A DNA stretch of 64,000 bases, from NCBI GenBank assembly GCA_965229335.1, contig OZ245874.1:2108001-2172000 (forward strand). The letters are read 5' to 3'. Below the pieces are notes generated by a model, which worked only from the letters and a program-made list of their open reading frames with translations, ran no database searches and was not told the origin of the DNA. Origin of the DNA: JAFKFH01 sp017307375 (lineage in GTDB: Bacteria > Pseudomonadota > Alphaproteobacteria > Ferrovibrionales > Ferrovibrionaceae). Of the stretch, positions 1 through 7,185 are shown in pieces. A program made the position numbers and the translations under genes. How positions within the stretch are numbered: position 1 is the first letter of the stretch; each line of letters starts with the position of its first letter.

Positions 1-169
1 CGATCACCGCCTCGTCGTCGGGGATGAAGCGCGCCTCGGTCAGCCGGACGCCCAGTTCGGTCAGCCGCGTCGCCACGTGATGCATGTTCGAGTCGCGGGT
101 GCGCCCGGACAGGATTTCATTGCCGATGACGATCATCGCCGCGGTCACGATCTTGCTTTTATCTGTCAT
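1..169 (-). CDS. CinA-like molybdopterin-binding domain protein, N-terminal part
   Basis: Only the first 56 codons lie in the window; the gene runs off the left edge. The translation starts MTDKSKIVTAAMIVIGNEIL and continues with SGRTRDSNMHHVATRLTELG. This is the start of the MoCF/CinA fold, whose IGNEIL-SG-T-D-N pattern marks the beginning of competence/damage-inducible protein A and related molybdopterin-binding proteins. It reads divergently from map with about 54 bp between the two starts. Genes of this type are often found near map in alphaproteobacteria. Whether the full protein has only the MoCF domain or also a CinA C-terminal amidase domain cannot be seen here. Confidence 0.8.
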   Translation of the reverse strand, partial: MTDKSKIVTAAMIVIGNEILSGRTRDSNMHHVATRLTELGVRLTEARFIPDDEAVI

Positions 170-223
170 CGGCTGGGTCTATAGCTTCCGGTTGAAGTAC
201 CGCCGCGAATAAGGGCGCAAGCC

Positions 224-1063
224 ATGAACTACGTCAATCTTTTCGACAATGCCGAGGACGAGGCGGCCCACCGCAAGACCGGGGCGATCAAGCTGCATGG
301 CCCGGAGGGTTTTGCCGGCATGCGCAAGGCCGGCCGCCTGGCGGCGGAAACCCTGGACTATCTGACCGAGCATGTCCGCCCCGGCGTCACCACCGGCGAG
401 ATCGACCGGCTGGGGGCCGAATTCATCGCCGCCCGCGGCGGGGTCTCGGCCCCGCTGGGCTATCGCGGCTTTCCCAAGTCGCTATGCACGTCGGTCAACC
501 ATGTGGTGTGCCACGGCATTCCCGGCGACAAGCGGCTGGAGGAGGGCGACGTCCTCAACATCGACGTCACCCCGCTGCTCGACGGCTGGCACGGCGATTC
601 CAGCCGGATGTATTTCGTCGGCAAGGTCGGGATCAAGGCCCGCCGGCTGTCGGAAGTGACCTACGAGGCGATGATGCGCGGCATCGAGGTGGTGCGGCCG
701 GGCGCCACCACCGGCGACATCGGCTGGGCGATCCAGTCCTTCGCCGAGAAGGAGCGCTATTCGGTCGTGCGTGATTTCTGCGGCCATGGCCTCGGCCGGG
801 TGTTCCATGACGCCCCGAACATCCTGCACTATGGCGAGCCGGGCACGGGCGTCGAGCTCAAGGCCGGCATGTTCTTCACCATCGAGCCGATGATCAACGC
901 CGGAAAGTACCAGGTGAAGCTGCTGTCCGACGGCTGGACCGCGGTGACCAAGGACCGCTCGCTGTCGGCGCAGTTCGAGCATTCGGTCGCGGTGACCGAG
1001 ACCGGGTATGAGATCTTCACGACATCGCCGGCGGGCCTGCACCAGCCGCCCTACGGCGGGTAG
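224..1063 (+). CDS. map: Type I methionine aminopeptidase
   Basis: Cytoplasmic metalloprotease that removes the initiator methionine from new proteins. The 279-residue protein has all five metal ligands of the family: D114 (NIDVT), D125 (HGDSS), H188 (CGHGLG), E221 (TIEPM) and E252 (QFEHS). H97 of the CHGIP segment is the substrate-contacting histidine. Length fits bacterial type Ia enzymes with a short N-terminal extension of about 25 residues. The ATG is preceded by a weak AAGGG ribosome site. In many alphaproteobacteria map is next to radC; here radC lies 17 kb away at 18016. Confidence 0.97.
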   Translation: MNYVNLFDNAEDEAAHRKTGAIKLHGPEGFAGMRKAGRLAAETLDYLTEHVRPGVTTGEIDRLGAEFIAARGGVSAPLGYRGFPKSLCTSVNHVVCHGIPGDKRLEEGDVLNIDVTPLLDGWHGDSSRMYFVGKVGIKARRLSEVTYEAMMRGIEVVRPGATTGDIGWAIQSFAEKERYSVVRDFCGHGLGRVFHDAPNILHYGEPGTGVELKAGMFFTIEPMINAGKYQVKLLSDGWTAVTKDRSLSAQFEHSVAVTETGYEIFTTSPAGLHQPPYGG

Positions 1064-1095
1064 GTCGGGGCGCGACCGTCCGCCGGATCCAGATC

Positions 1096-1839
1096 ATGAC
1101 GGATGATCGGGCCGCCCGACCTGGTCACGATTTTTCCGCGACGCCCCTGGCGAAATGGGTCCAGCCACAGCATCTGGCGGCCGGGGCCGTCGCTGCGCTC
1201 AGAAGGCAATTCGACAGCCGGCCCGAGCGCCTGATCCACGTCGACGAGTTCCTGCTTCCCCATCACGTCGACGCCATTCGCCAGGTATTGCTGGGCGATG
1301 GCGTGGTCGAGCCGGCCTACAAGGTTGCCGCGCGGCCCGGACAAGCCAGATGGATCGGACGGGAAGAGTTCGACCACACGCCCGATGGCGAGCGCGTCAT
1401 CGCCGAATTCATCTACCGGCATCCCCGGCCAGGCCGGGAACTGGCCGCAAGCATCTTGACCGACGTGATGTTCCGCCGCGAATTGCAGGGCGATAGCTTC
1501 ATGGGCTGGCTTGCGGCCGCGACCGGCAGGCCGATCCGGCGATGCGGCACCATCAATCTCAAGCTGCTCGACCACTCGAGCATGTTGCGCTGGCATTCCG
1601 ACAGGAACGCGGGCCGCTTGTTGTGCATGGTCTTCTATGTCCACGCGACATGGCCGGAGGCGTTCGGGGGGCGCTTCCTGATGCAAAGGCTCGATGGTGG
1701 CGTGGAGGCGGTCGCGCCGCTCTGCAATCGCCTCGTCCTGTTCGATCCTCAGGTGGAGGTCAGGCATGCCGTCGAAGACATTGCCGCTGCCGCCGGTACT
1801 CACGGGCGGATGAACTACTCGGTGTGGTATTATGACTGA
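1096..1839 (+). CDS. 2OG-Fe(II) oxygenase (prolyl-4-hydroxylase-like)
   Basis: Predicted 2-oxoglutarate- and Fe(II)-dependent dioxygenase of 247 residues. The C-terminal half has the jelly-roll metal site: H167 and D169 in RWHSDR, the distal H224 in VRHAV, and R238 (GRMNYSVWYY) as the likely 2-oxoglutarate-binding residue. FGGRF at 190-194 fills the place of the GGEL loop of prolyl-hydroxylase-like enzymes. The N-terminal 130 residues show no motif I recognise. The stop overlaps the next gene (PhoD-like) by 8 bp, so the two are probably translated together. The substrate is unknown; peptidyl proline, another amino acid or a small molecule are all possible. Confidence 0.8.
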   Translation: MTDDRAARPGHDFSATPLAKWVQPQHLAAGAVAALRRQFDSRPERLIHVDEFLLPHHVDAIRQVLLGDGVVEPAYKVAARPGQARWIGREEFDHTPDGERVIAEFIYRHPRPGRELAASILTDVMFRRELQGDSFMGWLAAATGRPIRRCGTINLKLLDHSSMLRWHSDRNAGRLLCMVFYVHATWPEAFGGRFLMQRLDGGVEAVAPLCNRLVLFDPQVEVRHAVEDIAAAAGTHGRMNYSVWYYD

Positions 1840-3379
1840 GCCGGGCAGAAACGGCAGGACGACCCGGCGCCGGCTTCTGGCGGTGGCGGGCATCGGCCTT
1901 CCAGCGCTGGCCCTGTCGGGCTGCGCGGGTATGGGCGGTCTCGGTGGCCGTGATCCCTTCACCCTGGGCGTCGCTTCCGGCGAGCCGGGCGGCGACGGCT
2001 TCGTCATCTGGACGCGGCTGGCGCCCGACGGCACCGCGCTTGCCGATCCCGTCGCGGTCGACTGGGTGGTGGCCGAGGACGAGCGGCTGACCCGGATCGC
2101 CGCGCAGGGGCGGTTCACCGCCACCGCGGACGACGCCCACAGCGTGCATGTCGAGGTGCGCAGCCTGCTGCCCGATCGCTGGTACTGGTATCGCTTCACC
2201 GCGGCCGGGGCGGCCAGCCCGGTGGGCCGGGCACGGACCATGCCGGTGCCCGGCGTGGCGATGCAGCGGCTGAGCCTGGCGCTGGCTTCCTGCCACCGCT
2301 GGGAACAGGGCTACTACGCCGCATGGCGCGACGTGGCGGCATCCGGCGATGACCTCGTGCTGTTTACCGGCGACTACATCTACGAACGCACCGCCCAGCG
2401 CGGCGTGGTCCGTCAGACCACGCTGACCGAGGCGGTCGATCTTGCCGGCTACCGGGCGCGCTATGCGCTCTACAAACGCGACCCGCAGCTGCAGGCCGCG
2501 CACGCCGCCTGTCCCTGGATCGTCACCTGGGACGATCACGAAGTTTCCAACGACTATGCCGGCAATGTCTCGGAAACCCGCGCCGATCCGGACCGATTCC
2601 GCGCCCGGCGGGCGGCCGCCTATCGGGCCTTCTGGGAACATATGCCGCTATCGCCGTTCCGCAGGCCGGTCGGCGCCGACATGTCGCTCTACCGCGCCTT
2701 CGCCTTCGGTGATCTCGTCGCGCTCCATGTCCTGGACGATCGCCAGTATCGCGATCCTCAGCCCTGTCCCAGACCGGGCCGCGCCGGCTCGCGCGTCGTC
2801 GCCGCGGCAGACTGCGGCGAGCTCGGCGATCCGGCGCGCACGATGCTGGGGCCATCGCAGGAAGCCTGGCTGGCAGCGCAACTGCGCCGGTCGACGACAC
2901 GCTGGAACCTCGTCACCCAGCAGACCCTGGTCAGCCCTTTCAACCGCGGCACGGCGGCCGCGCCACGCTGGTGGACCGACGGCTGGGACGGCTATCCCGC
3001 CGCGCGCGACCGGATGCTGGCCGACATCGCCGCCAGCGGCGCCGCCAACCCGCTGATCCTCGGCGGCGACATGCATGCGTTCTTCGTCGCCGACGTCGCC
3101 CGCAGGCCGGGTGGCCCGCTCGTCGCCACCGAAGTGGTGGGTGGCTCGATCTCGTCGCTCGGCGAGCCGATGTCGGCCTGGGCACCGCATCTGCCGGCCA
3201 ATCCGCATCTGCGTTTCGTCGAGTCCGAGCGTCGCGGCTATGCCCGCATCGTGCTGACGCGCGCCGGTGCCGACATCACCCTGCGCAGCGTCGCCGACAT
3301 CGCCAATCCGGCCAGTGCGGTGACCGATCTCGCCCGTTTCCGCGTCGAGGCCGGCCGGGCGGGCGTGCTGGTCGCCTGA
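1832..3379 (+). CDS. PhoD-like alkaline phosphatase/phosphodiesterase, predicted Tat lipoprotein
   Basis: Secreted phosphoesterase of the PhoD family, 515 residues. The N-terminus has a twin-arginine-like TRRRLLAVAG followed by a hydrophobic stretch and a lipobox LSGC with C31, so it is probably exported folded and lipidated. Family motifs occur in order: FTLGVASGEP-DGFVIWTRL (about 43-62), LASCHRW with C154, FTGDYIYE with D181 and Y184, TWDDHEVSND (232-241), and NPLILGGDMHAF near residue 410. These supply the Fe/Ca ligands of PhoD. It overlaps the upstream oxygenase gene by 8 bp. PhoD enzymes scavenge phosphate from diesters and monoesters outside the cytoplasm; no Pho box was looked for systematically. 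Confidence 0.92.
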   Translation: MTEPGRNGRTTRRRLLAVAGIGLPALALSGCAGMGGLGGRDPFTLGVASGEPGGDGFVIWTRLAPDGTALADPVAVDWVVAEDERLTRIAAQGRFTATADDAHSVHVEVRSLLPDRWYWYRFTAAGAASPVGRARTMPVPGVAMQRLSLALASCHRWEQGYYAAWRDVAASGDDLVLFTGDYIYERTAQRGVVRQTTLTEAVDLAGYRARYALYKRDPQLQAAHAACPWIVTWDDHEVSNDYAGNVSETRADPDRFRARRAAAYRAFWEHMPLSPFRRPVGADMSLYRAFAFGDLVALHVLDDRQYRDPQPCPRPGRAGSRVVAAADCGELGDPARTMLGPSQEAWLAAQLRRSTTRWNLVTQQTLVSPFNRGTAAAPRWWTDGWDGYPAARDRMLADIAASGAANPLILGGDMHAFFVADVARRPGGPLVATEVVGGSISSLGEPMSAWAPHLPANPHLRFVESERRGYARIVLTRAGADITLRSVADIANPASAVTDLARFRVEAGRAGVLVA

Positions 3380-3476
3380 CAACGATCGGCTCGGCCGATA
3401 CCGCTATCGTCTTCTTCCGTTTCCGTCGGCCGCCGCCGCCTGCCAATCCTGGCGGCCGATTCAACGGAGGAAGACA

Positions 3477-4187
3477 ATGACATCCAGCATCCTGATCGTC
3501 GGCGGCAGTTCGGGCATGGGCCGGGCACTGGCGCAAGCCTGTCTCGCCGCCGGTGCCGAGGTCACCGCCGTCGGCCGCGACCGGGCCCGGCTCACGCGTG
3601 CAGGCAACGACCTGCCTGGGCTCACGACGGTGGTCGCCGACATCACGCGTGAAGACGAGGTCGCGGCCCTGTTCCGGGGCATCGGCGGTCTCGACCATAT
3701 CGTCTGTACCGCCGCCGATATCGATGGCGCCTACCGCCTGCTGCCCGACCTCGATATCGCTGCGGCCCAGCGCGCGGTCGCGTCGAAATTCCTGGGGCCG
3801 CTGATGCTCGCCAAATACGGTGCGCCGGTGCTGCGCGCCGGCGGTTCGATCACCTTCACGTCCGGCATTGCCGCCTATCGGCCGGCGGCGCGCGGCGCGG
3901 TGGTGGCGGCGATCAACGCCGCGCTCGAGGGGCTGGTCCGGGCGCTGGCCGTCGAACTGGCGCCGATCCGCGTCAACGCGGTCTCGCCGGGCTGGGTGGA
4001 CACGCCGATCTGGCGCTTCGTCGCCGGCGACGCCCGGGACGAGATGCTGGCCGCCATGGCCCGCCGCCTCCCGGTCGGGCGGGTGGGAAGGCCGGAAGAT
4101 ATCGCCGACGCGATTTCCTTCCTGATGGGCAATGGCTTCACGACCGGGGAAGTCCTGCATGTCGAGGGTGGTCACCGGCTGATCTGA
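3477..4187 (+). CDS. SDR-fold protein with degenerate catalytic site
   Basis: Rossmann-fold short-chain dehydrogenase/reductase-like protein of 236 residues. The cofactor motif GGSSGMG is at 9-15 and the C-terminal VNAVSPGWVDTP and GEVLHVEGGH elements are typical. S129 (TSG) is kept, but at the YxxxK position the alignment through NAALEGLVRALAVELAP puts V143 and N147. The proton-relay Tyr and Lys are therefore missing, so it may bind a dinucleotide without classical SDR catalysis, or use another mechanism. A strong GGAGG ribosome site lies 8-12 bases upstream of the ATG. It is convergent with, and overlaps by 16 bp, the LysR gene that follows. Confidence 0.88.
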   Translation: MTSSILIVGGSSGMGRALAQACLAAGAEVTAVGRDRARLTRAGNDLPGLTTVVADITREDEVAALFRGIGGLDHIVCTAADIDGAYRLLPDLDIAAAQRAVASKFLGPLMLAKYGAPVLRAGGSITFTSGIAAYRPAARGAVVAAINAALEGLVRALAVELAPIRVNAVSPGWVDTPIWRFVAGDARDEMLAAMARRLPVGRVGRPEDIADAISFLMGNGFTTGEVLHVEGGHRLI

Positions 4188-5038
4188 CCGGCGGCATCGA
4201 GCAATGCCTTCAGCGCCGCCGGCTGGACGCGCCGGCGGCGCCAGAGCATGGACAGCGACACGGCACCGACCGGTCCGGGCCAAGGGGCCGCCCGGACCTC
4301 GCCGCGCTCGATCGCCCCGGCGACGCCCAGGCGCGGCACCAGACCGATCCCGGTGCCGCCGGTCACCAGCGCTGCGATCAGGCTGATCGAGCCGACTTCC
4401 GCGGCGGGCTTCGGGGCGTCGAGGCCGGCATCGGCAAAGGCCTTGTCGAACAGATGACGATAGGCGCAGCCCCGTTCGGTCGCGACGAAGTCGGCCCCGG
4501 CCAGTGCCGCGAGGTCGCGGGGAGCGGTCCGGTCCGGCGCGGTGATCAGCACCAGCGGTTCGTCCCCCAGGCGTCTCATGGCAAAGCGCTCGTCGGCCTG
4601 GCCGGTATCGAAGCAGAAGGCGATGTCGATCTCGCCCTGACCGAGCTGTTCCAGCAACGTGCCGCTGCCTGCGATCCGGACCTCGATTTCGATGCCGGGA
4701 TGGCTGGCGCGGAAGCCGGCGAGCCATGGTCCCATGCGCGCAGCGGCGATTGTTTCCAGCGTTCCGACGACAAGCCGGCCAGGCTGAGCCCGGATCGCCG
4801 CGCGTGCCGCATCGGCCAGATCCAGCATCTCGCGGGCATATGGCACCAATGTCTCGCCCGCGGGCGTCAGGACGAGGCCGGCGCGCGTCCGCTGGAACAA
4901 GGCCGCGCCAAGCTCGGCCTCCAGCGTCTGCAACTGGTCGCTGACGCTCGATTGCGCCAGATGCACCTCGGCCGCGGCCCGCGTGACGTTGCCGTGCTGG
5001 GCAATTGCAAGAAAGGTTCTGAGCAGGCGGGAATGCAT
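4172..5038 (-). CDS. LysR-family transcriptional regulator
   Basis: 288-residue LysR-type regulator. Residues 1-60 form the winged HTH (LLRTFLAIAQHGNVTRAAAE, then QSSVSDQLQTLEAELGAALF), followed by the periplasmic-binding-protein-like effector domain (VVGTLETIAAARMGPWLAGF at its start). It is tail to tail with the SDR-like gene and overlaps its end by 16 bp. Its own target is unclear because no gene is divergently transcribed from it: the next gene upstream, TetR, runs on the same strand and ends 79 bp before the start. Confidence 0.93.
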   Translation of the reverse strand: MHSRLLRTFLAIAQHGNVTRAAAEVHLAQSSVSDQLQTLEAELGAALFQRTRAGLVLTPAGETLVPYAREMLDLADAARAAIRAQPGRLVVGTLETIAAARMGPWLAGFRASHPGIEIEVRIAGSGTLLEQLGQGEIDIAFCFDTGQADERFAMRRLGDEPLVLITAPDRTAPRDLAALAGADFVATERGCAYRHLFDKAFADAGLDAPKPAAEVGSISLIAALVTGGTGIGLVPRLGVAGAIERGEVRAAPWPGPVGAVSLSMLWRRRRVQPAALKALLDAAGQISR

Positions 5039-5117
5039 GGTGCCAATGTCGGCCGAAAAGCGGCTGCCGTGGAGAGCGTGGCGGGGCGAAGGGCGAAGCA
5101 GCGCCGGGGGCAGGAAA

Positions 5118-5732
5118 TCAACGACGTTCGAGCACTTCGGGCAGGTACCGCCGCAGATACATGATGGCCGTCGAAATCGACTCGGAGAGATAGTCGTCGG
5201 TTATCTGCTTGTGCAGGCTGTACGAAAGTGACCATATCCCGTCGGTAAGTGCGATCGATACGGCGATCCGCCTCTCCAGGTCGCGCAATGTGGGAAGCTC
5301 GAACACGGTCCGCAGATAGCTTGCCCGTGCCTTTGCCAGCTCCAGGTTGCCTTGCAGGTCCGTATTTCTCACGTCGACACTGACGCCTGCCCCCATGAAC
5401 AGACGTAGCGCGGCCGGATTGTCGTTGAGGAACCGCGAGCCGATTTTCTGACGATCGCTGATATAGTCCTGCCAGGTCTCGGGGACCACGACTTGAGCCC
5501 CCACGGAATTCTGGTGGATGGTCTCGTGATATCGCTGAGCCAGCGCCACGAATGCCGCATTCCGGTTAGGAAAGAAATGATAGAGCGATGGAAGGGGAAC
5601 CTCAGCCTGTTCGGCGATATCCGAAAGGCTGATATCTTCATCTTGCCGCTCGGCCAGCAGCTTCGCGGTTACGTCGAGCAGGAAATGATAGCGCTCGAGC
5701 GCAGATCGCTTCTTTGGGACCCTCACCAGCAT
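5118..5732 (-). CDS. TetR-family transcriptional regulator at the end of the catabolic operon
   Basis: 204-residue TetR-type protein. The N-terminal HTH spans about residues 12-60 (LLAERQDEDISLSDIAEQAE, then VPLPSLYHFFPNRNAAFVAL); the C-terminal ligand domain is not assignable. It is the last gene of the minus-strand run that begins at 17737, separated from the E2 gene by about 200 bp. A GGGGAGGAA ribosome site sits very close to the annotated ATG, and the GTG two codons later would have better spacing. It is the natural candidate repressor of this catabolic operon, perhaps acting at the inverted repeat near 17803-17824. Confidence 0.9.
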   Translation of the reverse strand: MLVRVPKKRSALERYHFLLDVTAKLLAERQDEDISLSDIAEQAEVPLPSLYHFFPNRNAAFVALAQRYHETIHQNSVGAQVVVPETWQDYISDRQKIGSRFLNDNPAALRLFMGAGVSVDVRNTDLQGNLELAKARASYLRTVFELPTLRDLERRIAVSIALTDGIWSLSYSLHKQITDDYLSESISTAIMYLRRYLPEVLERR

Positions 5733-5793
5733 TTCCTCCCCTCTGCATCGGCTCGATCAGGCCAATGCAATAGTCTCAGGCCTGTCGCGGCAA

Positions 5794-5814
5794 CGCCCGG
5801 CATGGCGCCGGGCG
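5794..5814 (-). terminator. GC-rich hairpin after the E2 gene (possible weak terminator)
   Basis: An 8-bp perfect stem (CGCCCGGC / GCCGGGCG) with a 5-base loop lies between the E2 gene and the TetR gene. Read on the minus strand it is followed by only two T residues, so intrinsic termination would be weak. It may separate TetR expression from the operon or simply stabilise the upstream mRNA. The rest of the roughly 200-bp gap (5733-5931) shows nothing I can assign. Confidence 0.3.
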
Positions 5815-5931
5815 TGCCCCGCCAATTCAGTCTTATGCAGGTCACGTGGCGACCGATTCAATCAGAAATGACAATCGGATGCCAAACTGATCTGCCAGAT
5901 CGACGATGTCCGCCGAGGCACGGCCGAGCGC

Positions 5932-7185
5932 TCAAACGAGCATGATCAGCGGTGCCTCGATCGATGCCTTGAATGAGGCGAGAAGCTGGGCAGCCAATGC
6001 GCCGTCCACGGCGCGATGGTCGGCCGACAATGTCACGCTCATCATCGTGGCATGAGCTAACTTGCCATCTTGAACGATAGGTCGCGCTTCGCCGGTGCCG
6101 ATCGATAGTATCCCGCTTTGCGGCGGATTGATGATTGCAGAAAATGATTTGACGCCGTACATGCCAAGATTGGAAACAGAAAAACTCCCCCCCTGATAAT
6201 GCTCAGGTTTGAGTTTATTTTCTTTCGCCAACTCGGCGAGTCTTTTTATTTCAGCCGATATGGTGCCGATACTTTTTCTGTCCGCGTTACGAATTACGGG
6301 CGTGACAAGCCCTCCGGGGATCGCGACGGCAACGGAGACGTCTACCTCGTGAAATCTGAGGATCGCCTCGTCGGTCCAGACTACATTGGCATCGGGGACC
6401 GCGCGCAAAGCACGGGCGACGGCTTTCACGACGAAGTCGTTGACCGAAATGCGCTCTGCGGCCGGGCACGACGCATTGATCTCGGCGCGTAGCGCCAGCA
6501 GCGCTTCGAGATTGCAATCCGCGTTAAGATAAAAGTGCGGAACGTCGCGCTTTGATTCGGCGAGTCGACGGGCAATCGTCCGGCGCATCGCGCTATGAGG
6601 CACGATGTCGTGTCTGCCAACGCCGGCAATCGTTGCTGCTGGTGCTGGAGTTTCGCGGGCCGGCACGGCCGATACGAAATTGTCCGTCGCCGCCCCGGGC
6701 AATCTCGCCGCGATCAGCCGATCGATGTCGGCCCGTACGATCCGACCGTTTGGCCCCGTGCCGACGACACAGCCGAGTTGGATTCCATTCTGTGCCGCTG
6801 TCCGGCGCGCAAGCGGAGAGGCCTTGCGGCGCTCTCTCGTCCCGCCGCGCATATCGCCGGATCGCGTCGGGCTTGCGGGGGGCGCGGGCACGGCGACCGG
6901 GGCGGGTTTTGCCAAAGCTTCCACCATCGGTGCGGTCCCATGTTCGCCGGCCAGGTGCAGTCGCGCAATCACCTGGTTGACGTCGGCGCGCATGCCCTTT
7001 GCGACGATGATCGGACCGAGAATGCCTTTTGCCTCGGCTTCGAGTTCCATCGTCACCTTGTCGGTCTCGATCTCGGCGATGGGCTCACCTTTGGCGACCG
7101 GGTCGCCTTCGGATTTGAGCCAGCGCGCGATCACTCCTTCTTCCATGCCGGCCGACAGGGCGGGCAGCAGAATGTCAGCCAGCAT
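5932..7185 (-). CDS. Dihydrolipoamide acyltransferase (E2) of a 2-oxoacid dehydrogenase complex
   Basis: E2 core of a thiamine-dependent 2-oxoacid (or acetoin) dehydrogenase, 417 residues. The N-terminal lipoyl domain carries the lipoylated lysine K43 in ETDKVTM. A Pro/Ala linker follows, then a peripheral-subunit-binding domain around 120-155 (ASPLARRTAAQNGI to GPNGRIVRADI). The catalytic domain ends with the DHRAVDG motif near residue 390. It transfers the acyl group from lipoate to CoA. The start overlaps the E1 stop by 11 bp, so the two are coupled. No lipoamide dehydrogenase (E3) gene is in the window; one elsewhere must serve it. Part of the catalytic domain (about 6180-6300) is visibly AT-richer than its surroundings. 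Confidence 0.95.
   Translation of the reverse strand: MLADILLPALSAGMEEGVIARWLKSEGDPVAKGEPIAEIETDKVTMELEAEAKGILGPIIVAKGMRADVNQVIARLHLAGEHGTAPMVEALAKPAPVAVPAPPASPTRSGDMRGGTRERRKASPLARRTAAQNGIQLGCVVGTGPNGRIVRADIDRLIAARLPGAATDNFVSAVPARETPAPAATIAGVGRHDIVPHSAMRRTIARRLAESKRDVPHFYLNADCNLEALLALRAEINASCPAAERISVNDFVVKAVARALRAVPDANVVWTDEAILRFHEVDVSVAVAIPGGLVTPVIRNADRKSIGTISAEIKRLAELAKENKLKPEHYQGGSFSVSNLGMYGVKSFSAIINPPQSGILSIGTGEARPIVQDGKLAHATMMSVTLSADHRAVDGALAAQLLASFKASIEAPLIMLV

Noticed and set aside
5845..5931. Reading frame that continues for about 30 codons after the E2 stop
   Set aside because: Too short to be significant in GC-rich DNA, and the E2 already ends at the usual family position.
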